From: Cytobacillus dafuensis
GTDB lineage: Bacteria; Bacillota; Bacilli; Bacillales; Cytobacillaceae
DNA: 64,000 nucleotides
Assembly (NCBI RefSeq): GCF_007995155.1
Contig: NZ_CP042593.1
Coordinates: forward strand, 1,654,001 to 1,718,000
Direction: 5' to 3'
Shown piece after piece: positions 33,287 to 42,483 of the stretch; position 1 is the first letter of the stretch, and each line of letters opens with the position of its first letter. A model generated the notes under the pieces. That model made no database searches and was not told the origin of the DNA. It worked only from the letters and a program-made list of their open reading frames with translations. The position numbers were made by a program, and so were the translations under genes.

Positions 33287-34186
33287 ATGAAGTTTGTGAC
33301 AGCAGAAAAGAGCAGTGAAATCTTTGTAGGACTAGTTAATGAAGCAAAAACAAAAATCCTGCCGCTAAATAAAGCCTCTGAAAAGAAATCAGGCAGCAAA
33401 GAATTTCCAGAAACGATGCTAGAATGCATTGCATTGGGGAATATATTTATTCAAAAGGTAAATGATTTATTGGATTGGGCAGATAGCGATGAGGATGTAT
33501 TTCTCCCGATTGAATCTATAAAACTATTGGCACCTATTCCGCGCCCAAGCAAAAATATTTTCTGTGTCGGCAAAAACTATGCAGATCATGCAATTGAGAT
33601 GGGGAGCAAAGAAGACATTCCAGAGCATATAATGGTTTTTACTAAAGCGCCAACAACTGTTATCGGTCATAAGGAAACGGTTCTAAGTCATCATGGTTTA
33701 ACTGAAGAGCTGGATTATGAGGGAGAGCTCGCAGTCATTATCGGCAAAAAAGGAAAAGGGATTAAGAGAGAAGAAGCCCTTGATTATATTTTTGGTTATA
33801 CAATCATTAACGATATTACAGCTAGAGATCTTCAGGCTCGTCATAAGCAATTTTTTATTGGGAAAAGCCTTGATACCACTTGCCCAATGGGCCCATGGAT
33901 ATTACACTCATCAGCTGTTGAAAACCCAAATAAGCTGAATATCCAAACAAGCATTAACGGAGAAATTAGACAAAGTTCAAATACTGAAAACTTTATTTTT
34001 CCTATTGAAGAAATAATCTCAGTTCTTTCTGAAGGAATGACTCTTGAACCGGGAGATATCATTGCTACAGGAACACCTGCAGGAGTTGGAAAAGGCTTCA
34101 AGCCACCTCGTTTCCTAAAAAAAGGGGATGTCATCGACATTACAGTAGAAAATATCGGAACTTTATCTAATCAAATACAAGATTGA
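33287..34186 (+). CDS. yisK: Fumarylacetoacetate hydrolase family protein YisK
   Basis: A 299-residue FAH-superfamily enzyme. The conserved core is present: IFCVGKNYADHAIEMG, LDYEGELAVIIGKKG with the metal-binding Glu and Asp, NDITARDLQARHKQ, and the GEIRQSSNTENFIFPI and LEPGDIIATGTPAGVG segments. FAH proteins are divalent-metal-dependent hydrolases or decarboxylases of oxo-acids; YisK is reported as an oxaloacetate decarboxylase-type protein. The N-terminal domain is short. It is followed by yisL, as in B. subtilis. Confidence 0.88.
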   Translation: MKFVTAEKSSEIFVGLVNEAKTKILPLNKASEKKSGSKEFPETMLECIALGNIFIQKVNDLLDWADSDEDVFLPIESIKLLAPIPRPSKNIFCVGKNYADHAIEMGSKEDIPEHIMVFTKAPTTVIGHKETVLSHHGLTEELDYEGELAVIIGKKGKGIKREEALDYIFGYTIINDITARDLQARHKQFFIGKSLDTTCPMGPWILHSSAVENPNKLNIQTSINGEIRQSSNTENFIFPIEEIISVLSEGMTLEPGDIIATGTPAGVGKGFKPPRFLKKGDVIDITVENIGTLSNQIQD

Positions 34187-34326
34187 TTATTTCAGTTCTA
34201 TGTGAACACATACTTACAATAACTTATATAAACATGTGGTTAAAGATAAAAACATTAAACTTAACCTTAGGTTTTATGTTTAAAATATGATATGATGTAA
34301 TCGATTTTAGTTAAGGAGGCTAATCT

Positions 34327-34683
34327 ATGATACATGCACACATAACAACATGGGTTTTAGCACTTGTATTCTTTTTCGTTGCGCTTGGATTACATAAAAG
34401 TGGGAAAGCTAGAGGATTAAAGGTAGTTCATATGATTTTAAGATTATTTTATCTTCTAATCATTGGAACGGGAATATGGATTTTGAGTTCTCTCAACAGT
34501 ATTAGTATGCTTTATGTTATAAAGTCATTAATCGGTCTTGCCGTTATTGCAAGTATTGAAATGATCCTTGTCCGTTTAGTTAAGGGAAAAAGCACAACAA
34601 TCTTCTGGCTTCTGTTCATCATTTCTCTTATTCTTGTACTTTATTTAGGATTTATGAAACTGCCTTTAACCTTTCTTTCTTAA
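34327..34683 (+). CDS. yisL: YisL-family membrane protein
   Basis: A 118-residue protein with four hydrophobic helices. It begins MIHAHITTWVLALVFFFVA and contains KVVHMILRLFYLLIIGTG, which matches the YisL (DUF1516) family. The function is unknown. AAGGAGG precedes the ATG. Position directly after yisK repeats the B. subtilis order. Confidence 0.88.
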   Translation: MIHAHITTWVLALVFFFVALGLHKSGKARGLKVVHMILRLFYLLIIGTGIWILSSLNSISMLYVIKSLIGLAVIASIEMILVRLVKGKSTTIFWLLFIISLILVLYLGFMKLPLTFLS

Positions 34684-34715
34684 ACAAAATTTGATAAAAA
34701 TCTTCAATTTTTGAA

Positions 34716-34743
34716 AAAAGCTGCCGAAAAAGGTAGCTTTTTG
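34716..34743 (+). terminator. Terminator of yisL
   Basis: AAAAGCTGCC pairs with GGTAGCTTTT (one G-T pair) and is followed by TTTG. Confidence 0.75.
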
Positions 34744-34821
34744 TTATTTTGACATATCATGAAATCATTTTTTATGGTATTTTTATCTTATAAAAACGTC
34801 TCAGAATTTATGGTGATTCTT

Positions 34822-37740
34822 ATGGCTAAAACAATCACATGTATATTTGAAAATAATACTCAATTAAATAGTTTTATTGAAATTCATGAACTGAATGAAT
34901 ATCCTAATCTGCTTATACAAGTTTTCTCTGGAAAAACAGATAGATCTTTTATTCTGCAGCTACAAAGCACAATAAAAGAATATCTTCCTTATGCAACTGT
35001 CATAGGCTGCACGTCATCAGGTGAAATTATTGAGGGTAGAATGATTGAGAATGAGGTAATTCTTTCCTTCACCATCTTTGAAAAGACTGAATTAAAATCG
35101 ATTTTGCTTCGTCAAGATTCTTTTGAAAATAGTTTTGATATGGGGATAAGTCTGGCAGAGCAGCTTTCGGATTTTGACACTAAGGCACTATTATTATTTC
35201 CTGTAGGAAATAAAATAGATGCGCAATCGCTTATAAATGGGGTTTATCATGTTAACTCACAATTAATTGTCGCAGGTGGGGTAGCGAGTATTAATAAATC
35301 CACGAATGAATCTTATGCAATTTCGAAAGACGAATTAACAAATCAAGGTGTAGTGGCGGTTTCGCTTCAAAGCAAACAGCTTATTGTTCAGTCTAACAGT
35401 CATTTCGAGTGGCAGGAAATTGGGAAGGCTTTTACCATTACGAAGGCAACTGGAGACATTATTTATTCCTTAGACAAGAAAAAACCTCTTCAACTTTTAA
35501 GACATTATTTAGGTGAGGGCTTTATTAAAGGCATTCCAAATTCAGGGTTAGAGTTTCCATTCATTAATGATCATAAAGGTGAAAAAGTTACTTTATTTAT
35601 TTTAGAGATATTGAAAAATGGAGCTATAAAAGTAAATAGGAAAGTGACTGAAGGGGAACAGCTAACCTTTGCTTATCCTAATATTGAAGGGACTATTAAT
35701 AGTTCGTTGCAAGGCTTTAAACAGCTAGCGAAAAAACAGGTTGAATCCATTTTTGTTTATAATTGTTTGTCAAGGAAACAATTTGCGCGAGATTTTTCCG
35801 AGAAAGAATTGGCTATGCTGCAAAGTATTGCTCCGGCAAATGGTTTTTTCTCTCAAGGGGAAATAGCCTCCATGAAAGCAGGGGAACCACAGCTAGTCGG
35901 GTTAACTCTTACATATTTATCCTTATCCGAACAAGAGAACCTTCGTGGAGAAGATCGACGGCTTGTATTTAAATATACAATGCCTGACCAATTAAAAACC
36001 TTAGCATCGCTTACTCACTTAATGGAGGCTTCACAGAATGATTTTTACCAATTAAATGAGAGCTTAAAAATATCTGAGCAATATTATAAATCTCTTTTTA
36101 ATAATAATACAGATATTGTTTATTCTGCTGATTTACAAGGACATATTACTAGTGTTAATCCGGCTTTTGAGAAAATGTTTGGTGACAGCAATAATGAATT
36201 AATTGGAACATCAGCAATGAAGTATGTTTTAAGTGAGGACGTTGCACGTGTTAGGATGCATTTTTACAAAGCACTTAAAGGAAAAGAACAGTATTATAAT
36301 GTAAAACTGATGACTAAATCAGGGGAAATGAATCTTTTTCAGATTAAAAATATTCCGATTACAGTAGATGGAGAATGTGTTGGAATATATGGCATTGGAA
36401 GAAATATTACAGAACAGAAGAAAATTGAAGAAAAAATTACTGAGCTTTCTAATTATGATCATGATACCGGTCTTCCAAATCGTATGAAATTTACTGAGCA
36501 GTTAGAAATCATGCTGCAGCGAGCAAAGAAGAAAAAGAGAATGCTTGCCGTCCTTTCTGTTGATATTGATCGTTTTAAACTCATCAATGATAGCCTAGGA
36601 CATTATGCTGGAGACATGATTTTAAAGGAGCTTGCCTATAGAATTGAAAAAGTTCTTCCAAGTGGATCGTATATTGGAAGATTTAGCGGAGATAAGTTTA
36701 CAGTCATTCTGTCAAAGGATGTTCAAATTGAAGAGGTCATGAAGACAGCGAAATCTATTCTCGCAGAAATTGCTGATCCAGTTCATTATGAGGATCAAGA
36801 ATTTTTTGTTACTGCAAGCATTGGAGTTAGCTTTTTTCCAGAAGATGGCCTAAATGAGCATGATCTATTGAAAAATGCTGATATTGCTACGAATCGTTCA
36901 AAAGATCAGGGAGGAAATCGAATTACTTTTTTCTCTACAGAAATGAATGAACAGGCTATGACAAGATTAGAATTAGAAAGCTACTTGCGTAAGGCCCTTA
37001 AGAAAAACGAATTCTATTTAATGTTTCAGCCATTGATCGATTTAGAAACAGGAAAAATATTTGGAAGTGAAGCATTGATTCGGTGGAATCATCCGAAATT
37101 GGGGCTCGTATCACCAGCAGATTTTATTCCATTAGCTGAAGAAACTGGAATCATCCAGGAAATTGGCCGCTGGGTATTAAAAACAGCTTGTATACAAAAT
37201 AAGAAATGGCAATCGCTTGGAAATGATTATTTGTCGGTGGCTGTCAATGTATCGGCATATCAGTTTCAGCAGCCAGGCTTCTTAAAAGAAGTAAAACAAG
37301 CATTAGCTGAATCAAAACTAGACCCACAGTATTTAACATTAGAGCTTACAGAGAGTACAATGCTCACAAATATTGATTATAGCATTCGGGTTATGAGGTC
37401 TCTTCAAAATCTAGGTGTTAATGTGTCAATCGATGATTTTGGTACTGGTTATTCTTCATTAAGTTATTTAAAGGACTTACCAATTAATACATTGAAAATT
37501 GATCGATCGTTTATTAATAATCTACGAGTCGATACATATGATATTGCAATTGTTAAAGCAATCATAACAATGGGGCATGGGTTAGAAGTTAAAGTTGTAG
37601 CTGAAGGGGTAGAAACAAAGGAACAAATTGAGCTTTTAAAAGAATTAAATTGCCACTATGCTCAAGGCTACTATATCCATAAACCACTCCCAGCAACTGA
37701 TTTTGAAAAAGGATTAGAACAGACTGTGAATATTCATTAG
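34822..37740 (+). CDS. FIST-PAS-GGDEF-EAL protein, probable c-di-GMP phosphodiesterase
   Basis: A 972-residue multi-domain signalling protein without membrane helices. Residues about 1-380 are the FIST N and C sensor domains (TVIGCTSSGEIIEG; GFFSQGEIASMKAGEPQLVG). Then come a coil and a PAS domain (SLFNNNTDIVYSADLQGHIT). The GGDEF domain has its active-site loop changed to FSGDKF, so cyclase activity is doubtful. The EAL domain has EALIRW, ELTES, DDFGTGYSSL, LKIDRSF and VAEGVE, so phosphodiesterase residues look intact. The start at 34822 (MAKTITCIF) is a judgement: an ATG 12 bases upstream is in frame, and ribosome binding sites are weak. It sits where wprA lies between yisL and yisN in B. 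subtilis. Confidence 0.88.
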   Translation: MAKTITCIFENNTQLNSFIEIHELNEYPNLLIQVFSGKTDRSFILQLQSTIKEYLPYATVIGCTSSGEIIEGRMIENEVILSFTIFEKTELKSILLRQDSFENSFDMGISLAEQLSDFDTKALLLFPVGNKIDAQSLINGVYHVNSQLIVAGGVASINKSTNESYAISKDELTNQGVVAVSLQSKQLIVQSNSHFEWQEIGKAFTITKATGDIIYSLDKKKPLQLLRHYLGEGFIKGIPNSGLEFPFINDHKGEKVTLFILEILKNGAIKVNRKVTEGEQLTFAYPNIEGTINSSLQGFKQLAKKQVESIFVYNCLSRKQFARDFSEKELAMLQSIAPANGFFSQGEIASMKAGEPQLVGLTLTYLSLSEQENLRGEDRRLVFKYTMPDQLKTLASLTHLMEASQNDFYQLNESLKISEQYYKSLFNNNTDIVYSADLQGHITSVNPAFEKMFGDSNNELIGTSAMKYVLSEDVARVRMHFYKALKGKEQYYNVKLMTKSGEMNLFQIKNIPITVDGECVGIYGIGRNITEQKKIEEKITELSNYDHDTGLPNRMKFTEQLEIMLQRAKKKKRMLAVLSVDIDRFKLINDSLGHYAGDMILKELAYRIEKVLPSGSYIGRFSGDKFTVILSKDVQIEEVMKTAKSILAEIADPVHYEDQEFFVTASIGVSFFPEDGLNEHDLLKNADIATNRSKDQGGNRITFFSTEMNEQAMTRLELESYLRKALKKNEFYLMFQPLIDLETGKIFGSEALIRWNHPKLGLVSPADFIPLAEETGIIQEIGRWVLKTACIQNKKWQSLGNDYLSVAVNVSAYQFQQPGFLKEVKQALAESKLDPQYLTLELTESTMLTNIDYSIRVMRSLQNLGVNVSIDDFGTGYSSLSYLKDLPINTLKIDRSFINNLRVDTYDIAIVKAIITMGHGLEVKVVAEGVETKEQIELLKELNCHYAQGYYIHKPLPATDFEKGLEQTVNIH

Positions 37741-37752
37741 CGAATATTATGG

Positions 37753-37786
37753 AAAAGGGCTCAGAAAATAATCTGAACCCTTTTTT
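37753..37786. terminator. Bidirectional terminator
   Basis: AAAAGGG..TCAGA pairs with TCTGA..CCCTTTT, with U-tracts on both strands. It is shared by the EAL gene and the convergent YisN-like gene. Confidence 0.8.
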
Positions 37787-38348
37787 ACAAAGATATTTTT
37801 TCAATAACCATTCTTTTTCCGCTATTTAAGGTAAATTCAAAGCGATCGTTTGTTTTCTCAAAGTAACTGAAATGATGCTGTACATTGCAAATATGCTCTT
37901 GATTATCGAAAACAATAATATTAACACCACTTTTCCTATCGCTATTTTCAAGATAGGATAATTGGTTATAGCAATATATACAATCATGAACTGAGAACTG
38001 CAAGGAGTTTAATGTGGTGATAAATTGGAAAAAAGCATCATCATTCATTTCATCTAACAATTTTTCTAAAGAAAAAATAAGAAGCTTACGTATTCTCATA
38101 GTATCTTGATCCTTAAGTGGAAATACTTCATTTTCCAATGAAATTTTTCCTTCTTCAAGTAATAACCCCTTTTTCCAGCGCTTAAAACGATATAATTCAA
38201 TTTCCTGGTGGAGGAATTCATCCAATAATGATGCTTCTTCGGTATCTTTATCAAAAAATACCCATTGATCATTAATGTATTCAATGGTCCCTTCAGTGAA
38301 TGCTCGGGTTTGGTATTCTAAAAGTTTAGTGCGCTGCTGTCTATTCAT
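37785..38348 (-). CDS. yisN: YisN-like DUF2777 protein
   Basis: A 187-residue soluble protein. It starts MNRQQRTKLLEYQTRAFTEG and contains GTIEYINDQWVFFD and a CIYCYNQLSYLE segment with a CxxC pair. This resembles the DUF2777 family that includes B. subtilis YisN, and the position after yisL agrees. The start at 38348 is set by GGAGG upstream; a longer frame begins earlier without support. The function is unknown. Confidence 0.7.
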   Translation of the reverse strand: MNRQQRTKLLEYQTRAFTEGTIEYINDQWVFFDKDTEEASLLDEFLHQEIELYRFKRWKKGLLLEEGKISLENEVFPLKDQDTMRIRKLLIFSLEKLLDEMNDDAFFQFITTLNSLQFSVHDCIYCYNQLSYLENSDRKSGVNIIVFDNQEHICNVQHHFSYFEKTNDRFEFTLNSGKRMVIEKISL

Positions 38349-38673
38349 AAAAAACCTCCATTTGATTTCCTCAACAATCTTTTTAGACATATTCTTCAAT
38401 TTTTATAACTTAATGAGTGATATTTACCTATTTTTATACCATTCCAATATAATTCCCTATAGTAGGTTATTCGTATAAATGTCTTTCGGGTACAAAATGG
38501 ATATGGCTAAATACCCAAATTAGATTTGTATTATGACAAAATATTATTGGTCAATTCTAATGTACGTAATTTGACGTAACAGGGGGAAAAAGGCTACTCT
38601 TAAAGAGTTGTGTATTTTATACTAGCAAATAGAAATTATTTATTGTTTTGATTTTGAAGGAGGAGGAGCGACG
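38349..38673. other. Divergent intergenic region
   Basis: No gene was seen. It contains the promoters of the YisN-like and GH13 genes and a small palindrome, ACTCTTAAAGAGT, near 38596. I could not define a confident -35/-10 pair. Confidence 0.4.
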
Positions 38674-40218
38674 ATGAAAAAAAGAGTATGGACTCTGATC
38701 TTAATCCCGTTGCTTCTTTTTTACGCCCTACCTGTAGGTGCTGTCGAAAAAGAAGATCGAAAATGGCAAGATGAATCCATCTATTTTTTAATGGTGGATC
38801 GCTTTAATAATGGGGATTTCAAAAATGATTTTCATGTTAATGTAAAAGATCCGAAAAGCTTTCACGGCGGTGATTTTCAAGGGATTATCGAAAAACTAGA
38901 TTATATTAAGGATATGGGCTTTACAACCATTTTGCTGACACCTGTATTTGATAATGAAGATAAAGGGTACCATGGCTACTGGGTTAAAGACTTCTATAAT
39001 ACGGAAGAACATTTTGGAACAATAGATGATTTTAAAAAGCTCGTTCAGGAAGCCCATAAAAAAGATATGAAAGTGATGTTGAATTTTCCTCTTAGTCATG
39101 TTGGCCCAAATCATTCATGGATGAAGGAAGCTGACAAGAAGGATTGGTTCAATAATCAAGAGGGAAATCAACTAACAGATAGCGGTCAGCCCATTGTAAA
39201 GGATTGGTTAGAAGGTCTCCCTAAATTGAATCAAGAAAATCAGGAGCTTAAGAATTATTTAATTGATGCTGCAAAGTGGTGGATTTCCGAAACAAATATT
39301 GATGGTTATTATATAGATTCAGTTGATCAAGTATCCAAAAATTTTATGACTGATTTTGTCAAAGAGGTAAAAGCTGCAAAGGATAACTTCTATCTCCTAG
39401 GAGAAGTAAGCTCTCATGATCCTCAGAGGATTGCAGAATATCAAGGAACAGGAATGGATGGATTTATTGATTATCCTCTTACAGCATCATTAAGACCAGC
39501 TTTTGATCAAGTAGACAAATCTTTAGTTGAGATGAATAAGCAAAAAGAAGACTTGCTATCTACATATAAAAATCCATATTTAATGGGATCATCCATGGAT
39601 AATCTCAATACAGTCCGCTTTACACATGATACAGTTGAGAAGAATCAACATCCAGGGCCAAGGTGGAAGCTAGCCTTAACTTATTTGTATACGACACCGG
39701 GAATTCCAGTTGTATACTATGGCAGTGAAATTGCATTAGAAGGCGGTGTGGGAGCAGATAATCATCGACAGATGGATTTCAGAACGGATAAGGACCTCAT
39801 TGACTATATTACCAAACTTGGTGAACTGCGGAATAATTTCCCAAGCTTAACTAGGGGAGAAATGAAGTGGCTAGCTAATGAAGACGGTGTAACTGTTTAT
39901 AAAAGAACATTTGAAAATGAAACCACTGTGATTGCAATTAATAATACGTCTGAGTCGCAAAATATTTCAATCAATGCTGATCAATTAGAAGATGATAAAG
40001 AGCTTCGGGGATTATTAACGAATGACCTTGTCAAAAGCAAAGATGGTCATTATGATCTTATTCTTGACAGGGAAGAAGCTGAGGTTTATGTTTTATCTCA
40101 AAAATCAGGTATCAATATCCCATATGTTACTGCTACAATTATCGTTTATGGAGCCTTTATTGTGTTTATTTTCATGGTTTGGAGAAGATCAAAAAGGAAG
40201 AGAGCGCAGGAAGAATAA
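38674..40218 (+). CDS. Membrane-anchored GH13 (alpha-amylase family) protein
   Basis: A 514-residue exported protein with a signal peptide (1-23, ending VGAV), a GH13 catalytic barrel, a short beta domain and a C-terminal transmembrane helix (about 484-505) followed by RRSKRKRAQEE, so it stays anchored at the outer membrane face. Of the GH13 catalytic triad, Asp215 (GYYIDS), Glu244 (LLGEVS) and Asp319 (RFTHDT) are present. However, the Arg two positions before the nucleophile is Tyr213, and region I reads VMLNFPLSH instead of the usual DVVxNH. Activity on alpha-glucans is plausible but altered specificity or loss of activity is possible. GGAGGAGG precedes the ATG. Confidence 0.85.
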   Translation: MKKRVWTLILIPLLLFYALPVGAVEKEDRKWQDESIYFLMVDRFNNGDFKNDFHVNVKDPKSFHGGDFQGIIEKLDYIKDMGFTTILLTPVFDNEDKGYHGYWVKDFYNTEEHFGTIDDFKKLVQEAHKKDMKVMLNFPLSHVGPNHSWMKEADKKDWFNNQEGNQLTDSGQPIVKDWLEGLPKLNQENQELKNYLIDAAKWWISETNIDGYYIDSVDQVSKNFMTDFVKEVKAAKDNFYLLGEVSSHDPQRIAEYQGTGMDGFIDYPLTASLRPAFDQVDKSLVEMNKQKEDLLSTYKNPYLMGSSMDNLNTVRFTHDTVEKNQHPGPRWKLALTYLYTTPGIPVVYYGSEIALEGGVGADNHRQMDFRTDKDLIDYITKLGELRNNFPSLTRGEMKWLANEDGVTVYKRTFENETTVIAINNTSESQNISINADQLEDDKELRGLLTNDLVKSKDGHYDLILDREEAEVYVLSQKSGINIPYVTATIIVYGAFIVFIFMVWRRSKRKRAQEE

Positions 40219-40224
40219 GAAGAT

Positions 40225-40258
40225 AAAGCCAAAGGATCAAGATCCTTTGGCTTTATTA
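40225..40258 (+). terminator. Terminator of GH13 gene
   Basis: A 14-bp perfect stem, AAAGCCAAAGGATC with GATCCTTTGGCTTT, has a 2-nt loop and is followed by ATTAAAT; the 3' arm supplies TTT. Confidence 0.75.
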
Positions 40259-40295
40259 AATAATATTTATTACTTTTCTCTAGTTAGAGAATTGT

Positions 40296-40476
40296 CTAGC
40301 TCCGAGCGCCATCGGTTCGAGGCCATAAGCCAATCCGTCAAGAAGGTTAAAGAACATCCTTCTCGCCGGCTCGTCTAATGCTTGAGTCCCGCAGGATGCG
40401 GGTCATGCAGACGTTGCCACAGGACGTGGCATTCTTTGTCTACGTTCCTTAGAGAGGGCGCTCTCCGCTTTTCTAT
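40296..40476. repeat. Structured repeat C (AAAGAAC- and AGGAC/AGGAT-loop hairpins)
   Basis: It contains GTCTAGCTCC and CATAAGCCAATCC, shared with repeat A, and a GAAGG/CCTTC hairpin (about 40341-40362) with loop core AAAGAAC. Two further hairpins follow: CCCGC-AGGAT-GCGGG (40388-40402) and GCCAC-AGGAC-GTGGC (40416-40430). The last is enclosed by GCAGAC/GTCTAC (one mismatch). The end, CCGCTTTTCTA, reaches the stop of the convergent yajQ gene. Confidence 0.75.
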
Positions 40477-40964
40477 CGATAATTTACAAATTGCACTTCA
40501 ACGTTGAGGTCTGCTTCTTTTACGGCTGCAATGATTTTTTGAAGATCATCACGGTTTTTGCCAGTGACACGAATTTGGTCATCCTGAACCTGGCTTTTAA
40601 CCTTTAAACCGCTGTTTTTAATAAGGGTATTGATTTTTTTTGCATCTTCTTTATCGATTCCTTGTGCAATTTTTGCTCTTTGGCGAACTGTTCCACCAGA
40701 TGCTCCTTCGATTTTACCATAGTCCAGATTCTTTATTGGAATGCCCCTTCTAATCATTTTGCTAATTAGGACATCTTTAAGCTGGCCGAGCTTATACTCA
40801 TCATCAGATATAAGCACGAGTTCCTCTTTATCAAGAGAAGCATTGCTCTTGCTTCCTTTGAAATCATAGCGAGTTTGAATCTCCTTCATTGCTATGTTAA
40901 TTGCATTTGTAACCTCAGAAAAATCAACTTTGGATACAATATCAAATGAGCTTTCTTTAGACAT
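40473..40964 (-). CDS. yitK: YajQ-family nucleotide-binding protein
   Basis: A 163-residue YajQ/UPF0234 protein, the full family length. It starts [15 protein letters not shown] and contains [13 protein letters not shown] and [11 protein letters not shown], which are near-invariant in the family; it folds as two RNA-recognition-like domains. Members bind nucleotides (c-di-GMP in some proteobacteria). The start is 40964, after TAAGGAGG; ten upstream in-frame residues lie before that site. B. subtilis YitK-YitL occur in the same order. Confidence 0.93.
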   Translation of the reverse strand: MSKESSFDIVSKVDFSEVTNAINIAMKEIQTRYDFKGSKSNASLDKEELVLISDDEYKLGQLKDVLISKMIRRGIPIKNLDYGKIEGASGGTVRQRAKIAQGIDKEDAKKINTLIKNSGLKVKSQVQDDQIRVTGKNRDDLQKIIAAVKEADLNVEVQFVNYR

Positions 40965-41131
40965 GACTGCCTCCTTAGACATCCTTCTAATCAAAAGGTT
41001 CGAATAGATTCGGACTTTTTGATTAGAAGTTTTACTTTTACATTAATTATAGTAAAATATAGCAGTCTAAACAACATTAAGGATAATAGTGAAATTAAAT
41101 ATAATTGGGTGAATATGAAGGAGGAGCTAAT

Positions 41132-41989
41132 ATGGCTTTAAATGAATTTATTGGCCGTTCAGTTCAATTAAAGACTGAAAGACTTGCAGATTTTGGCTAT
41201 TTTTTGACTGACGGCAATGAGGATGTTTTATTGCACAAAAACGATACAGATATGCATTTAGAGGAAGGGCAGGAAGTTGAGGTATTTCTTTATACGGATT
41301 CGAAGGGGCGAGTAGCCGCCACAACTCAAATTCCCGAAATAACAACGGACTCCTATGGATGGGCAAAGGTTAGTGATGTGAAGCCTGGAATAGGTGTATT
41401 TTTGAATATTGGTATTAATAAGGACATGCTGCTAGGAGAAGAAGATCTCCCTGTACATCGTTCTGTCTGGCCAATCGAGGGAGATATGCTTTACATTACC
41501 CTAAGAGTAAATAAAAACAATCGAATATATGTTAAATTAGCTACTGATCCTATTATTGAAGAAATTTCTGAAAAAGCAACAAGAAAAGATTTTAATAAAA
41601 ATATTCATGGTTACATATATCGAACTGCTAAGGTCGGAAGCTGGTTATATTCAGCAGAAGGTTATAAGGGATTTATTCATGAATCTCAGAGGAAAACTGA
41701 ACCACGTCTCGGTGAAAAAGTAGAAGGCAGAATCATTGATATTAAAGAAGATGGAACCATCAATGTTTCAATGTCACCTAGAAAACATGAAGCACTTGAT
41801 CAGGATTCGGAAGTTATACTATCCTATTTGGCTTCACGTAACGGGGCTATGCCTTATGGAGATAAAAGTACGCCAGAAGATATAATGGATCGTTTTCAAC
41901 TAAGTAAGGCATCATTCAAACGTGCACTAGGCCGATTAATGAAGGATGGAAAAATTTATCAAGAAGAGGGATGGACTTATATAAAGTGA
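41132..41989 (+). CDS. cvfB: S1 RNA-binding protein CvfB/YitL
   Basis: A 285-residue protein with three S1-type OB folds and a C-terminal winged helix (DIMDRFQLSKASFKRALGRL). It begins MALNEFIGRSVQLKTERL. The KVGSWLYSAEGYKGFIHES segment and GRIIDIKEDGTINVSMSP are typical of the CvfB family, which in staphylococci affects virulence-gene expression; in B. subtilis the homologue is YitL. GAAGGAGGAG precedes the ATG. The last codons and stop lie inside the start of an inverted repeat at 41981. Confidence 0.92.
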   Translation: MALNEFIGRSVQLKTERLADFGYFLTDGNEDVLLHKNDTDMHLEEGQEVEVFLYTDSKGRVAATTQIPEITTDSYGWAKVSDVKPGIGVFLNIGINKDMLLGEEDLPVHRSVWPIEGDMLYITLRVNKNNRIYVKLATDPIIEEISEKATRKDFNKNIHGYIYRTAKVGSWLYSAEGYKGFIHESQRKTEPRLGEKVEGRIIDIKEDGTINVSMSPRKHEALDQDSEVILSYLASRNGAMPYGDKSTPEDIMDRFQLSKASFKRALGRLMKDGKIYQEEGWTYIK

Positions 41990-42198
41990 AACTTCAATCA
42001 GTGGGGGTTTTTCGACGCACAGGACGTGCTAGTGCCGACGTTGCCACAGGACGTGGCGTTCTTAGTCGGCCTTCATCCCTCACTGATTGTTAGTTGAACC
42101 AATCGGGCTTTTACGGGCTGTTGATCCCCCACTTAGAAATTTATTCTTAACTCAACTTCTTGAAGTGGGGGTCTTACAGCCCGTTAATCTGCGATAAA
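41981..42198. repeat. Structured inverted repeat, left copy (D)
   Basis: It matches the reverse complement of 47072-47350. Module 1 is closed by CAATCAGTG..GGG with CCC..CACTGATTG and holds GCAC-AGGAC-GTGC (42017-42029) and GCCAC-AGGAC-GTGGC (42043-42057), the latter nested in GCCGAC/GTCGGC (42034-42070). Module 2 has outer arms ACGGGCTG/CAGCCCGT and inner arms CCCCCACTT/AAGTGGGGG. No gene is present. It overlaps the end of cvfB. Confidence 0.85.
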
Positions 42199-42210
42199 AG
42201 ACGATAAATA

Positions 42211-42240
42211 AACGAGCAAGCACCCGCTTGCTCGTTTTTC
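42211..42240 (+). terminator. Terminator downstream of cvfB
   Basis: AACGAGCAAGC pairs with GCTTGCTCGTT and is followed by TTTC. From 42241 to 42483 I see nothing that I can call a gene. Confidence 0.85.
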
Positions 42241-42483
42241 TATTTCTATATATGATCTGTCGTTTTTGAATACTGGTTTTTTCCTGCCTTCCTGTTTTTT
42301 TCGCGCATCATGTTTTTTTCATGACGAAAGGCATTATTATCTTTTGCTTTTTTATCATTATCAGTAGTTTTGGACATAATATAATGACTCCTTTCCAATT
42401 CTATAGTCGTTTCAACCTCAACTTAATGAGCTTGGCCTATGTTATTGTCTGTCAAAATGAAAAGGAGTATGCGGTTTATGTTT

